Below the pieces are notes generated by a model that saw only the letters and a program-made list of their open reading frames with translations, did no database searches and was not told the origin of the DNA. The translations under genes and the position numbers were made by a program. A stretch of DNA of 64,000 nucleotides from assembly GCF_964199755.1 (NCBI RefSeq), contig NC_133906.1, positions 15,659,378 through 15,723,377 of the forward strand. The letters are read 5' to 3'. This DNA is from Larus michahellis (taxonomy: Eukaryota > Chordata > Aves > Charadriiformes > Laridae). Numbering within the stretch: the first letter of the stretch is position 1; the number at the start of each line of letters is the position of its first letter. This document shows positions 35,501-48,181 of this stretch, one piece after another.

Positions 35501-37240
35501 CGGCACACAAAAAAATGTAAATATAGCCCTCTTCTTTCTCCGTAGTCAGGTGTGTTCATTCTGATGAGAAAAGTTTATGGCTTTTCTTCATATGTCTTCA
35601 TTATTATTTAATTTGTCTCTCTTGTGTTCCTTTATAGCTACTGCAAAAATATAAATTTCCTCCCAGAAAATTCTGTCTTTCCTAACAAAATAAGAGCCCA
35701 ATAAATCAAGTAATACCCTAAATATCCCAATATTGCAATTTCACATTGCAAACTCTATCCTAAACAATGGGAAGATGTTTTGATTCTGCCTGGTACAAGT
35801 CGGCACCATTCACTGGATTTATTGGATACAAAACGTGGCTGTGTTTAGCAGAGCTCAGTATTTCAGGGGAAATACTGATTAGATACTTAAATCTATGGGC
35901 TTCTGGTCTTAGAGCCGAGATCTTCCGTGCTTTCTTACAGCAGGCGTGGGAGTTTTGCCTTTGTAGCGCGTGGAAGGGCTTGCTTTGCTGACGTTACTTT
36001 TCACGTCTATTCTGAACTTCTGGTGCTTAGAGTAGTGACCACAGTGATTAGCCTGGGTCGTTAATGGGGTGAGTTTGTGAGAAATAGGCCAGCAGAGATA
36101 CTCCCTGCAATCACCAGGCAACAATGTTTGTAAAGAGGAGGTTTTTCGAAGGGAGACAAGCCAATGCCAGGAGCAAGAAGCAACAAGGGCACCTTCTCTG
36201 CTTTCCAGAAAGCACTTTACTGTTCAAGGACTTAAAAAACGCAGGGTCTTGTAAATGCCAGCATCTTTCCAAAAAATACATATTCAGCAGAAGGGGAAGT
36301 CATATTTATTATATATATTCATCTTTATTATTATATATTATATATATTCATATTTATTATCTTGATGAAAGAAAACACTGGTATATGTATGAGCACCAAA
36401 CCTTGACCTTAGGAACCCACAGGTGAAAAAATAAGCTTCTATCAAGTATTTTTTTCCCAAAGTTGGTGGCAAGAGCTGGCTCTCAGCAAGGTACGGAGCA
36501 AGTCTAGTTTTCTGCTGATTGAGAAATTGTTTCTATGCTCAAAGGTGAAAGCTGCAAAATAGTCCGCGTGGCACAGCGCCCGCATTGGCCGGGCTGGCTC
36601 ACAGCCACACCGCTCCTCCCTCTCTGATTCTCAAACGTCTTCTGCACCCATAGACCCAACCCCGGGAGTCTGAGCATTTGCTGCATGAAAGCAACAGCTT
36701 TCTTGTACCCTGGGGTGTGCATGACCCCCTCATGCTTATCTTATGTATGCACAGGGAAGGAGGGGCTGTAGCTGGATAGGACAACACTGGAAGATGTTCT
36801 AGATTTCTTGCTTTCTGCTCTACAGCAGTGGCATGAGGCCATTTTTTACCCTCTACCTCTCGTAGCTCTTGCTGGTAGATGCGGAGGGGAGGTCCATAGG
36901 GAGACTGGAGCCCAGTGATACCAAACCAGTGACCTTTGCCATTGCGTTTCCGTTCTCCAGCGCAGACTTTAGCAAAGACCGGCAGTGAGAATCTATCTCC
37001 TGAGTAAACCAATATTTGGTTCTTCAGAAGCCCACCATGACTTCGTTCAATGTTTTCTTCTTCTTCTTAAAATAGCCGGTATATTCCTATGCTCTAACCT
37101 TTCTCCATCCCCAACAGGTCTTTTTTAGGGGCGTCACGGTCAATGCAGTGCGAGGATTCCCAACGAGTTCAGCCATGTTTCTTGGCTATGAACTTTCCCT
37201 CAAAGCAATGAAAAGAGACCAAAATGAGAGCAATCCTTAA
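23495..37240 (+). CDS. SLC25A48: SLC25A48, mitochondrial carrier (seven coding exons, complete)
   Basis: Coding exons are 23495-23540, 25440-25483, 29114-29185, 29757-30009, 32488-32736, 33983-34116 and 37118-37240. All introns are GT-AG and phases agree, giving 306 residues (human form about 311). The protein belongs to the SLC25 family of six-helix inner mitochondrial membrane carriers: three repeats, each with a P-x-D-x-x-K signature at PLDTIK (25-30), PVDLVK (121-126) and PMDVVK (231-236). Other family stretches include [10 protein letters not shown] at 58-67, [14 protein letters not shown] at 173-186 and F-F-R-G near the start of the last exon. Sequence and exon phases match vertebrate SLC25A48, which recent work reports as a mitochondrial choline importer. 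The linker after the second signature (about 139-152) is a few residues shorter than in human. No frameshift or stop interrupts the frame. Chosen start: the only ATG in the first exon's frame, giving [13 protein letters not shown]. Introns carry three CR1 copies. Confidence 0.97.
23561..23606 (+). promoter_or_regulatory. G-run cluster at the start of SLC25A48 intron 1
   Basis: At least six runs of three or more G lie within 46 bases, on the non-template strand, 20 bases after the exon 1 donor. This fits the G-quadruplex pattern and the position where R-loops form in CpG-island genes. Confidence 0.45.
25440..25483 (+). CDS. SLC25A48: SLC25A48 coding exon 2
   Basis: It follows CATCCCCAG and precedes GTAAAG. 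It completes codon 16 and ends exactly at the lysine of the first carrier signature P-L-D-T-I-K. Confidence 0.95.
26713..26979 (+). repeat. CR1 LINE 3' fragment in SLC25A48 intron 2, sense
   Basis: It carries the CR1 ORF2 tail (GGAAGAAATTCTTTACTGTGAGG-like segment, then GGAACAGGTTGCCCAG) and the conserved GTCCCTTCCAACCCAAACCATTCTGTGATTCTGTGA end. It is 5' truncated and lies in the 3.6-kb intron 2 in the gene's orientation. Confidence 0.93.
26980..29113. other. Rest of SLC25A48 intron 2
   Basis: Intronic. It contains a small GGAT microsatellite near 27820-27838 and a TG/TA dinucleotide tract near 28423-28448. Open frames on both strands here lack any recognisable product. Confidence 0.6.
29114..29185 (+). 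CDS. SLC25A48: SLC25A48 coding exon 3
   Basis: Phase 0 at both ends, 24 codons, [15 protein letters not shown] at its start. It encodes the matrix loop after the first signature, and closely matches the vertebrate family. Confidence 0.96.
29757..30009 (+). CDS. SLC25A48: SLC25A48 coding exon 4
   Basis: It starts [10 protein letters not shown] after TGGGTAG and ends before GTAAGAAG, phase 0 in and phase 1 out. It encodes helix 2, helix 3 and the second signature P-V-D-L-V-K followed by I-R-L-Q-M-Q-T-Q-P. Confidence 0.97.
30608..30784 (+). repeat. CR1 LINE 3' fragment in SLC25A48 intron 4, sense
   Basis: Only the last 177 bases of CR1 remain, from GGAACAGGTTGCCCAGAG to the terminal CATTCTATGATTCTATGA. 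It closely resembles the intron 2 copy, so both probably belong to one subfamily. Confidence 0.93.
31187..32310 (-). mobile_element. CR1 LINE, 5'-truncated, with open reverse-transcriptase remnant, in SLC25A48 intron 4
   Basis: On the minus strand this is the 3' 1.1 kb of a CR1 non-LTR retrotransposon. The 342-codon frame 31282-32310 is uninterrupted and holds the C-terminal part of the reverse transcriptase: the [11 protein letters not shown] block, then the catalytic F-A-D-D box, and the thumb region through to the [10 protein letters not shown] end. Upstream RT motifs and the endonuclease are missing, so it cannot move itself. The plus-strand left edge shows four ATAGAATC-type terminal repeats. 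An intact frame of this length suggests a rather young insertion. It is antisense to the host gene. Confidence 0.96.
32488..32736 (+). CDS. SLC25A48: SLC25A48 coding exon 5
   Basis: It follows TTTTTTTTGCAG and ends before GTAAGCACC, phase 1 at both ends. It encodes the short linker, the second repeat's matrix helix and helix 4 ([19 protein letters not shown]), and begins helix 5. Confidence 0.97.
33983..34116 (+). CDS. SLC25A48: SLC25A48 coding exon 6
   Basis: Phase 1 in, phase 0 out. It reads [22 protein letters not shown], containing the third carrier signature, and ends at L-K before GTAAGTG. Confidence 0.97.
34117..37117. other. SLC25A48 intron 6
   Basis: Three kilobases without recognisable exons. 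Contents include AT-rich sequence near 34220-34420 and an AT microsatellite at 36302-36360. The 136-codon frame at 34877-35287 has no recognisable product. Confidence 0.6.
36302..36360. repeat. AT-rich microsatellite (TTATTATATATATTCAT units)
   Basis: Imperfect units of TTATTATATATATTCAT recur about three times in intron 6 of SLC25A48. Confidence 0.75.
37118..37240 (+). CDS. SLC25A48: SLC25A48 coding exon 7, with stop
   Basis: It follows CATCCCCAACAG and encodes the last 40 residues: [15 protein letters not shown], helix 6 ([10 protein letters not shown]) and a short polar tail ending S-N-P, then TAA at 37238-37240. Confidence 0.97.
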   Translation, partial: VFFRGVTVNAVRGFPTSSAMFLGYELSLKAMKRDQNESNP

Positions 37241-40200
37241 CTTCCAGGTCAGCGCATGAAGACCCTCTAGCTTTATTAAAATTAGAGAATTAATCTTTGA
37301 AACAAATGGAGTTGCAATTGTATAGATCCTCTGAAAGTCAGATACCTTACATATGTACCTACATCTGAATAGTCAAACACTTTTCAAATTTGGGTCTGTG
37401 GGATTCGGAGCAGACAACAGATGTGCCGATGGATTTTGGTTTCATTCCAGATCTCCTGGAGTTTCATTACAATCCATTCTGATTGTTGTGATTGTTTTGA
37501 TGAGTGTGAATCAGAAAAGAAAACCTGAAAGGAGAATATTCTCTAGAATTCTATGAGTTTTGAAATCTCATTCTCACTGAAGTCCCTGCACAATATCCTT
37601 TCCTCCTTTGATCCATCCACGCAGACCTGAAATTAAGCCCTTTCAAAGTGTCTTGACTACCAACTCACAGTTTTACTCTTTCCCTCATAAACCTAGGGTT
37701 GCATTAAGGAGCAGCATCAAAAATACCCGATTACAGAAATTTTTTTAGCACTTAAATACTCAAGATTATTCTTCGCAGTCTTTGCTGTTTTCTGCAGTAC
37801 GTTATAAACCTCCTTCTTTCTTATTTCAAAAGTGTTGCCAAGAAGACCTGAAAGTCTCCTACTTCCCTGAGCCAAATCAGCAGTGTGGTGGTGGTGAGGG
37901 CTCAGCTGCTCTGACTGAAGACTCCTGTTCCTGCACCTATGGCATCTCCATTTTCTTCTGCCATGGACTTAGTCCCTGGAGGACTCCAAAAACTGCACCA
38001 GCTCAATCAAATCCAAAGACTGCTTTTTTTATCAAATCTTTCACTCTGTTGTCTAAGAGCACGTTAATAATTCCCATTTTGGTGTTGGGCTTTTTCACCG
38101 ATGACATTTTTCCCATTGAGCCAAGAGAACAACTTACTTCCCTTACCCACACCAGTGAGATATACCCCAAAACCAGCCCAACCGACACCGGATGAGAGAG
38201 CGTCTTTTGTACAACACTGCGTTAATACTCATCTTTTATGTGAACAAGGAAAGGGGGAGCTGTGATGGGTGTGCAGGTGCTTTTCATGTTGGAAGGTCTG
38301 GATTCCCACCAAATCCTAGCTTGCTTTCAGGATCAAAGAAACGGATGACTCCACCCGTATGAACGGATACTCATATTTTACATCACAGAACTCTCCAGTT
38401 TGCCACAATTTAACACGTTATTATGAAAATATGTGAAGGGCTTCAACAGCTTCAGTTATCCAAGGCATAAATTAAATTGGGAAGAAGAAGGACGTTAAAT
38501 TCAGAGACTAAGCTGCTATTTTTCTTCAGAAAACAATAGAACAAGTCCGCATTTCATATGGATAGGTGCCTACTGATTTACCGAACTCGCCTTGTGTAGC
38601 CCTCCAGGGACCTGCTAGAGGTATCTCGTCAGACCTTCTGATTTCCCTGATGTGACAGTCCAACTTGCCAACTCCCAAACCCTGCAGACATCACTTTGCA
38701 GCCTTCAGAGACCACCACCAAAGGAAGTCTCTTCAAGGGATGCAGGGTTTATCCCAAACTATTGTCTAAAATACATGGGCCAACTTCAGACTTCCAGCTC
38801 TTTGCTGCAATTCCACTGAGATGACTGGGGCAGACCCAGGTCTCTCTGTGGTCTACCTCAGCCTTTCAGTTATTCCAAGATCTTTTACATCATGATTACT
38901 GCTGTTAAATATCTTCATGCTTTATTTTCTAAGCATGGAGCTTCTGATGCCAAAAACCAAGAAGAACCAGCTCTGCTGGGACAAGAAGACTCCAGTGGCA
39001 GTGGCAGGAGAGGCTGAGGGGTAACAGCCTCGCATGAAGAGGGACATGGGGGAACAGCGTGGGACAACACTGTCCTCTGAGAAATGTACAGTTCCCTGCA
39101 TCTTCCTCTGGAGAAGAAGAGCTCTGGGGAAAAAGCCCAGCAATGGCAGTTTTAGCAGATGCCCTCAATAAAGGTTTCTGAAGACAACCTGGAGCAGCTG
39201 TCCAGCTTTCCTCCATAAAGGGAGAAGAAGGAAAGAGAAACTCCTAAGTTCTCTTCCCCGGATTAATGGAGGAATTGGTGGCAAGACTTGAAGACCTCTG
39301 CAGAAAGTGCCTAAAACCTCGGGTCTGGAGCCAGACTCAGAAACGGGGTCCCCAACATTGGTCTCCTCTTCGCTCTGGCCCAAATGAAAACCAGAAGCGT
39401 GGCTTCCTCCAAAACCAGCCTTAAAGTTGGAGAAACAGCTGGTGTTGCTTCATCTCAGGACTTGCACGCAAGGAGGTTCACAGTGCCTTTGAGCTTGGCG
39501 AGAGCACAGGGATCTGTTTTTGATAAACAATATGTATAAAACTGATGAGCCTTCACACAAGTATTTGTTGCTGGCTGCATTTAAGGATTCATCCTTTCCA
39601 TGTTACCTGTTTTAATGCATATATGTAAAACGTTCTCCAGATGCGTAACATCTTATGTCTCCAGGGATAATTCTCGGGGAGACCATTTGTTTAGTGCAAA
39701 TAAATGGTGATACTTATCTGATTGCCTTATGTAAAATGGACCATGAATTAATTAAACTGCTGAGGTTTGCAATGAGCTGCGTATCTGGATCACCCTCACA
39801 GTGCGCAGGTTTGGTGTGTTCAGTGCCCTTCTGGGCTTAAGGCCCCAAGACCCATGTTGGAGTCACCTGGTGATTCTTCCTGGCATTCTTCATCCAATTA
39901 AACCAATTTTGAGATGGATGCTCAGGATTTACTTGGACAAAACTCTTGTGAAATGCACACCCACCAGAAGGAGCTGTCGGGGAGAGCTGTGGATTTCCAG
40001 GCGTTGAAAGGGAGCAGAGGGCAGAAAGTTTTTAGTACAAAAAATATGCAAAGCAAATGAGGAGCGAATAAAAGGCTTTGGCCACATGATGGCACCCTCG
40101 TCCGTGGCAGGGCATGCCCCTGTGCTCCTCACCGCCCCACTTACTCCAGCTGCCAGGAAACCTCTTTCTGCCTTGCCCCATTCAACCCCGAGCCCACGTT

Positions 40201-43200
40201 TGCTGCCAGACCAGCACATGGTCCCATCCCAACAGCGCAGCCCCTCGCTCGGCAGCAGATTTTGGGGTGCCCCTGCCCTCCCAATGGCTCACCCGGCCCG
40301 GCAGGAGGGAGTCAAGCCCTGGATGCACTGGTTAATAGGTGTATCACCCCATTGGCATCCATAGACAAACCATGAGTGAGGCAAAGCAATGCCAGGCTGG
40401 TGCATGAGGGTTTAGAGGGTGTCAGCAGCCCCAGCCACTGCGCAGGAGATGGGGCTGATGCTGGGTCAGGCACAGCAGGGTTGGGACAAGCAGCGGTTGA
40501 GGCACAGCACTAGGTGGCACAGTTGTACCCATCGCCGTGACGGTACGTGATTGGTACGATTGGCTGTGAGCCCAATAAATAATCCAGTCTTGCTTTTGAC
40601 ATAATGAGTGCTTGACTGTGTCACTAAGGAAAGAGGTCTGGTGGTGGGGTCGAGTGCTGCCACAGTGGGGGTCAGGCCCGTGTCTCAAAGATGAGGGATG
40701 GCAATTACAATTTACGCACGCTGAGACTTGACAGGTCTGTGTCTTGTGAATGATTTTCCTTATGATATATCAAATGCAGTAGTTTTTAGAGATAATATCA
40801 ATGTCGCTATCCACTGATAGAAACTAGGATCTCTAAGGAATCCTCTTCGGGGACCTGCTGATGGGATTTTAAAACAGTGCCAACAGTTTGCCATAGAAAC
40901 AGCTGAGTCAAATCCCTTGTATGGGACACTGATTGCATATGTTGGTGGTTTTGTCCCTGAATTACACAAAAGAAAAATTCCCTGCGTCAACGGAATTCAG
41001 GATACAGACCTGCCCCTCTGCCAGTGCTGTAGCCACAGTGACCTGCCGTCGGCGGCACGTTCCCCACACACACTGGAGTGGGAGACACCATCCGCTTGAC
41101 AGCTTGTTCACAGATGCTCACAGAGCCCCACATTTGTAAGATAAATGCAGCAAATCCTGAAATTGGTAAAAAATGAGACGGGAGACCAGAAGGACCAGGG
41201 AAACCTACTTCTATGTTTTTCTTGCCTGGAATATGAAAGCATATTTAGACTCGTCATGCCCCAAATGAGTCTGTAATTGCCCAACTTTCATGTCGCTGGT
41301 GGTGTTCCAGCTCTTACAACACCTTATATTACTTAATGAGACCATGTAGCTGTTTTTCCCAGTTTATACACTGTGTAGTGCTATGGAAGGAAAAAAAAGG
41401 TAACAGCAGGTTATTTCCCCAGTTAAAAAAATGGGAACCAATTTCCCAGTGAAAAGCAATTTTTCTGGACAATAGCCCTGACCTGGAGGACGGTCTTTGG
41501 TTGCTGGGACAAGCTTCGTGACATCCATAGAGGGGGGGGACGGTGAGGAGGGAGCAGGCTGGGGCTGCTCTCTGGCCAGGGGGCAAGGAGGGGGCCACCT
41601 CACCTCCCTGTTTCTGCCTCCCCGCTGCTGCTGGGCACCTATAATGCCCTTGAGTCCTTCTCCCAGGCAGGGTGCAGGTGACATCGCGTGCAGGCGCTTG
41701 CCCCCAGGGGTTTTAGTGCCTGCTGAAGCCCTGCCTCTGATCGCTCTGGGCCAGGCTGAGATTTTCTCATGCCTCGGGAGTCACTGCCTGGTGTGTCCAC
41801 ACTCAGGGGAGGGCGAGAACACCGTCTCCATCTCCGTTTCTCTTTTTCTGTTGCGCTCTGAGACAGAGCAGTAGGTGACGTCTTTGCAGACATTAAGATA
41901 TAATATATCTCCTCGGTTTATCTGAAGTTCCTTGTTCTGTCGTAGAGATTGATATAGTGGAGATTTCTCTCCCAGACATTGCATTCATGTGAGCCAAGAA
42001 GGCCAACGCCTGGCTTGTATCCGTGAAGAAAAAGGTGAAGTGCAGAGTCAGAAGAAATGGAGCGATCCAAGGAGAGAAGTGGGAAGAAGTTCAAGTTGCT
42101 AAATTGAATACAAACTGCACATGAACGGCTTCCTTTCTCTACAGCCACCTTCTGCCTATATATGCTCCTATGGTGATGCAAAGACTGATCATTGCCAACT
42201 TAGATAAGCAGTATGTAAAGTCTCCTTCCAGAGATAGGCTCCAAAGGGAATTGAGCCATGCACTGAGGGGAAATTTAAGTAGTTACACTGATTTTCAAAG
42301 TAGTTTTCCTGAACTGTAGATCCTGCGACAGCTCCAGTCAGATATTACTGGAATCACCAACCTGCTGAGAGCCAGACATGCAGCAGAAGAATATATTTTT
42401 AAGGGGGTCTCAGAGGTCCCGTATGAGGTCTCACTGTAAGATATAAAATGCTGAAAACATCAAGAAATCCTTTCTTAGTCTAGGTGAAATACCAAAGCTG
42501 CTGGGTTGTAGATCACGAAACCTCTGCAAAGAAAAGAAGGTCCTCTTAAGTGATGGAGAAAGCAACAGGGAACCTTGGGTCACCGGGAGAAGGAGTTGGA
42601 GAAACAAGAAACTTGCAAGAGGGGAAGCATAGGCTGAGATTGCCCTGCTGCCAACACTCGCTGCTTCACGACTGGCACCTCCATGGCCTCGTCTGCTGTA
42701 AGAGCATCAGGACTTACATAGCTTATCTGCATGGACTGGACCGGCTCATGGTCTATTCCCCCACGTTTCAAAACACTTTAGCGCTAACATAGCCTACTTT
42801 ACATATACTATGGAAAGAACTGCCAAGACTTGTGGAAGAGGGCCAGGCTGCTCTTACTCATGCAACTAGGTGTGAACCAATATCCGTGCTTATTTTGTTA
42901 TTAAGTTGTGATTGCTGTGTTTCCATCAAGCAATCTGCAGGTGCTTTGTCAATGCTTCCAGCATGGGAAGCGAGCTACAGTACGGGTATGGTAGGTGGAG
43001 GGCTCTAACGCAGCCACGGGGTGAATGCGTTGTGCTGTCTCTCCATCCTACGTGTCCAACCTTCCTCCGTGTGCTGTGCTGAGAAGGACATCCTGCACCC
43101 AGGGGCACCTCGCAGTGGGACAAGCCAGGAAGGGTGAGTGGACTTAAGACCTGAGAGCTCTGCAATGTTTTTCTTTCCTAGTGCGAAAGTGGTCAGGACC

Positions 43201-46200
43201 ACAAAAGGAGATGCTGAAGTGAGAACAACGGCATCAGGAAAATCTTAAAATACAAGAGATCTGGCAACCTCTGTGGGCGATTCCTGTTTTCCTCTGCTTA
43301 CTTACAGAGGCTGTCGGTTGTGAGATGCACTTGCAATAAGTGCAATGCCCAGCATGGCTGCCACGTTGCTGCCAGGGCTTTTCGCTTTTAGATGCCTCAG
43401 CTCTTGCTAAATATCATTGCAGCACGGAAAGCTTGGCTCCCCTGCTAGAAAACCCAGGAAAGCTCTGGTGACTGTATTATTGCATGAAACAAGGATGACT
43501 CGCAGCTCTGAAGGTTCTCCTCAGCTGTGCTCCCCCATCTCACAGCTCTTGCGCACAACCAGTTTTGATTAGCTAGCTTGATTGATTTCCAATTAATTTA
43601 AACTCTTCTGAAAGTAATGGGGGCTCCATTATCTACAGAAGCTAACCTGAGTCTGGGGATATCCCATGGTCCATCTGCAAGGACAGAGCAGAACTTGCAG
43701 CTCTCAGGAGATGTCACTGCCCTCTTCAAGCTGGCACGTGAAATGTTCCCTGAGTTCATCTGGATTTTACACCTTTCTGTCATAGACAATCTTGCTATTA
43801 CTATGCAATGGTTTAGCCTTTTGTGGAGGAATTAGAATGACCCTGTTTTCCTGTATTTCTACACTGGCATATGTCATCTTTATCTAAGAGAAAGGAAAAA
43901 AAAACCGAAAACCTCCAAACCACCTTATGTCTGGAAAATGAAACTATCAATAGCATCTTTTCATTTGTGGTCTTTGCAAGCTCTTACATCTTGATCAGTG
44001 TACACAGCAAATGTAAAACAAGCTGGTATGTTATCTTGGTGTTTTTCTTCTACAGGGAATCTTTTTTCTACATTAAAAAAAGCCCAAACCATACAGAGTT
44101 TCTTGGAAACACAACAGTGGGACGCAAATTCTTTCATGAGAACTCAGATCTGGAGGTTCACGCTGACCAGGCTAAAATAGTTATCTGGAAATTGGGCATT
44201 TGTGTCGCATTTTCGGTCAATCAACCTCTCATCAAAATAGGTGCATGAAAAGAGAATATATCCCAAATGTACAGGATGTGAGATGAGGATTCCCAAAGGA
44301 GCCAGAGGGAACTGCCTGTAAGGCAGCACAGAAATATATTGGGAGAGTTTTTTGTGTTCACCTTTTCCAAATACCTGTTCTGGCCTGAAACCTTACAATC
44401 CTGTTACTTGAAAGTTTTGACCTTGACCCCGGCACACCCAGCTGATGTGCTCCCCTGGTGCTGGCAGTGCCCTCTGCCCCCTTCCTCGCTCTGCTGATCC
44501 ACTGCATCCTTTAGGATGTAGGGAAGCGATAAGAAGGATGGAGATATACCATCTCCTCATGCATGGTCCTGCCCCAGGCTGAGAACCGCAACTTTCCCCG
44601 CTCAGGTTTCCCAATGGCAACATAGGGGATGTTTCTACATTGTGGGCTTTGAGCTTGGTCACCTTTCCTAAAAATCCTGGGTTTCAGTCCTTTGTTTCTG
44701 TTTTTTTTCCAGCTAGAAAGCCTAAAAGGGAGGAAAAAAGCTTCAGAAAGACCAGACTTAGCACTGATGGCTCCCCACTTTGACAACCGGCCTTTTGAGG
44801 CTTGTGGGTTTGCAACCTTGGAGGGAAGCAGACTCACACTGTCACCTTCCAACCTGCTCCAATATATTATGAATTTGTTTCAGCTTTTTTGCACGATGGT
44901 CGAAAAACCTCTGTTTCCTCTCTACATTTTGGCCTGTGTTGTTTAGAGAGAGATTAAGGGAGCAGAACAGCGGCAGATCAGATATCTAGACACGAGGACA
45001 AAAAATAAAATGCTGATTGTATTTAACACACAAATGACAACATATTTGTGAAAATACGTTGCTGCAGCTGTTAATCAAAATGAAGACTTCTAAAATATCA
45101 AAACTAAGTGTTTAAAGATCATATTAAAAACCTGGTCTTTTTGCTGGGATGGCAGAAAATATTAATTTCCATGGTCTTTGAATCAGCCTCTACATTCCAG
45201 AATAGAGCCTAAACTCTCCAAAGAGAAGCCGTAACTTGTGCCACTCACTTCTGTGCACAATCCACTACTCCTCTAACCGATACATGGAAAGTTCTTTCTC
45301 TGCCAGTTTGACTTCTGGTGATTTCTGATTCACTGTAGATTGAATACAGCTTTTCTGGTGACCCATCTACCCTGGAGCAACAACAGCATGAGACGGATCT
45401 CACTGAGCAATCGAATGGAAATGAAAAGATGTAGAGATAGCGCTGGCACCACTGGCAGCCAGAGACTGTGAGGAGGAACCGCAGGAGCAGGGAGCCGCCC
45501 AGGAGCAGCTCTGGAAGCTCTGCCACTCTGATTTCCAACCTGTGACAAAAATACAGATCTTATCTTTTTGGGTGGTAGGCCTGGGAAGCAATTATCTGGT
45601 CTGCTCACTGTCCAGCGAGCATAATTACATCTCATTAATGGAAAGGTCCTAATTGTGTGTCTTGCATCCAATTTATGCCATCAATCGCTTTTAGTTACAG
45701 AGCATGGCAGCTGCATTGAGACACTATTCCTTAGGTGAAGAGGCCTCAGAGACCCTGCTAAGTATATCAGATTTTGTAAAATCCTTGCAAAGATGGAGCG
45801 CGGCAGCTGCTGGGCAAAATGGGATTTCTAATGAACATATTTTCCTTAAAAACAAGAAGCGGTAGAAACCCCTGGCTGTCACAAAGAGCCCCTTGTCCCT
45901 CTGCCCCCATGGCTTGTTACCGTATTCCTTGCACAACCTTGGCTAAATCAAAGATGCTTGTGAATTCCTTCCTGTAAAACCATGTAAAATTCTTTTCTCA
46001 ACCATGTGAGAAACCGAGTGTTCCACAACCGTTGCACATCATTTATTTCCTTCAGGGATTTACGCTTTGAACTAATTGTTCTCGCTCTTGCTGTGGGGCT
46101 TTACTGGCTGAAGAAACAGAGCGTAGCACACCCATGGCTCCGCTTGAGCAAAAGGCTGTTTCCTCAAGGGACACCTACCCATCCCAGCAGTCTCTTTACT

Positions 46201-46266
46201 GCCTTTCAGGGAATCACAGGCTCTTGATCACAAATCAATGATTTAGGCCTTCTCAAACAGCCCAGT
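37241..46266. other. SLC25A48 3' UTR and downstream intergenic stretch
   Basis: The 3' UTR end is uncertain. AATAAA hexamers occur at 39167-39172, 39699-39704, near 40066 and near 40575; the first two are the nearest candidates. No further exon is recognisable. Frames of 137 codons (37782-38195) and 125 codons (41497-41874 and 43871-44248) show no known domain or splice context. Confidence 0.5.
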
Positions 46267-46758
46267 AGAATCATAGAATCATAGAATTGTTGAGGTTGGA
46301 AGGGACCTTTAAGATCATCGAGTCCAACCTTTAGCCTACCCTGACAAGAGCCACTTCTAAACCATGTCCCTCAGTGCCCCATCTACTCTTTTTTTAAACA
46401 CCTCCAGAGATGGTGAATCCACCACCTCCCTGGGCAACCTATTCCAATGTTTAATAACCCTTTCAGTGAAAAAATGTCTCCTAATATCTAATCTAAACCT
46501 CCCCTGACGTAACTTGAACCCGTTTCCCCTCGTCCTATCACTTGTCACCAGGGAGAAGAGGTCAGCCCCCATCTCTCTACAACCTCCTTTCAGGTAGTTG
46601 TAGAGGGTGATAAGGTCTCCCCTCAGCCTCCTCTTCTCCAGGCTAAACAACCCCAGCTCCCTCAGTCGTTCCTCATAAGGTTTGTCCTCCAGGCCCCTCA
46701 CCAGCTTTGTAGCCCTTCTCTGGACACGCTCCAACACCTCAATGTCCCTCTTGTAGTG
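46267..46758 (-). repeat. CR1 LINE 3' fragment, antisense, with 126-codon ORF2 tail
   Basis: On the minus strand the frame 46357-46737 reads the CR1 ORF2 C-terminus ([16 protein letters not shown], later [13 protein letters not shown]). The left edge carries ATAGAATC-type units. Its 3' noncoding part (GTTGAGGTTGGAAGGGACCTTTAAGATCATCGAG) differs from the intron 4 copy, so it is a different subfamily. Confidence 0.95.
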
Positions 46759-48067
46759 CCTTGAAATACGCCACTGCCCGGCTCATGAACACCATCCCTC
46801 CCTGTGATACGCTTTTGTGCCTCTGTGCATCCTAACGTAGCCTGCTGCCAGCTTTAGCTTGCCAAGGGAGGGCTCCTGGCTTCTTCTAGGTATTCCCCGG
46901 GGCTTGTGTGAAAGCTGTAGCTGAGTGATGGGATGGTACACTTCCCACACTAAATCATCTAAGGACAAACTTCAAAGAAAAGGCAGGGAGCATCTGCCCC
47001 AGCCTGGAGCCGGCGCTGGGTGCGCAGGCAGGCACACGGGGGCAGGAGAAGCAGGCAGAGCCTCCTGCGCTCCCCCGGGCAGGCAGCAGAGCCCCGCTTG
47101 GCCAGATGAATCCCTTGCCCATAGGCAAATGCCAGAGAAAAAAACCCGGCAAATTGCAACCCGATGTTTTCTCTTTCCAGGACAGTTTCCAGTGAGATCG
47201 CACTCACCCTTCAGCCAGACTGACCAGCAGAAAGCTCAACCTTTTGGAGAAGAACTTTGAGGCATAACAGGCTTTAAGGCATAACAGGAGGGAAGCTTAA
47301 AAGTCAACACTGGGGATATTAAAAACACCTGAAGGGCTACCACTTGCTCTGCCAAGGTGTGCAACTTGAAAAAAGGAAGCCTCTGTGGCCACAGAAAGCT
47401 CTAGCAGACATTCAACCTGATTTGGAGACTCCATCTGGGAGAATTTCCAAGTTAATACCATTTTGGTCACCTAGGAATGGTTTTGCATCCACTCCTTTCT
47501 GCTTCAAAGGGACCAGGTGGGATGTGACATCTGAGGGCCCGATCCTTATCTGCACACTGGTGCACTTGCACTCGGCAGAGGTGGGATCGAGGACTATGGG
47601 ATCACTCTCCGGCAGCTGTAATTCGGCCTGACAACCTCCCCAGGCACTGTTCCACAACTCCGTCCATTCATCTGCTCAACAGAGCCCTGCAGCGTTGGCA
47701 ACTCTCTCTGAGAAAGGTCCTGCTTTGAATCCAGGGGGAAGCCAGCTCGCAGCCTGGCAGTGTGTTTTCTCAGGAACTTGGGCAATGCTGAACATTATTG
47801 TCTCTTCGCTTTCATGGAACTGTAATTTACATAAGCATAGGAGACAAAACCCACATCTGAAAAAAAACATGCTTTCGTAGATTTTTAACCATTGTTTCCT
47901 GTTGGGGTGTGATATCATAATGTTCAAATTAATCACTTCTGAGGAGCACTTGTGAATTTCCGCAGTACTAAAGAAAAGTCACTGCAGAAGGTGACTCAAT
48001 TCCACGTTTGATTTCTCTAAAACGCTGTCCAAGCTAGTGGGAAAAAATAGTGGGCACCTGGTATCAG
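46759..48067. other. Intergenic stretch upstream of IL9
   Basis: No supportable exon. Short overlapping frames on both strands near 46925-47260 and 47344-47936 look like chance. Enhancers of IL9 may lie here, but none can be told from sequence alone. Confidence 0.4.
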
Positions 48068-48075
48068 TTTTATAA
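48068..48075 (+). promoter_or_regulatory. IL9: Candidate TATA box of IL9
   Basis: TTTTATAA lies about 110 bases before the chosen IL9 start codon. A start site about 30 bases downstream would give a 5' UTR of roughly 80 bases, which suits this short cytokine gene. Confidence 0.4.
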
Positions 48076-48181
48076 TTGGGTTTTTCCATATTAGAATGGG
48101 AATTTTGTGAAGACTCAATTAAAAGGAGTGTCCTCCTATTCTTCTGTCACCCATCAGGCTGAGTTGCACATGAATGCCAGC

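Noticed and set aside
37782-38195. 137-codon frame after SLC25A48
   Set aside because: It lies in the probable 3' UTR and has no known domain.
48107-48169. Upstream in-frame ATG of IL9 at 48107 and ATG at 48170
   Set aside because: Starting at 48107 would put a polar stretch before the signal peptide; 48170 has a weak start context. 48182 gives the usual signal-peptide length.
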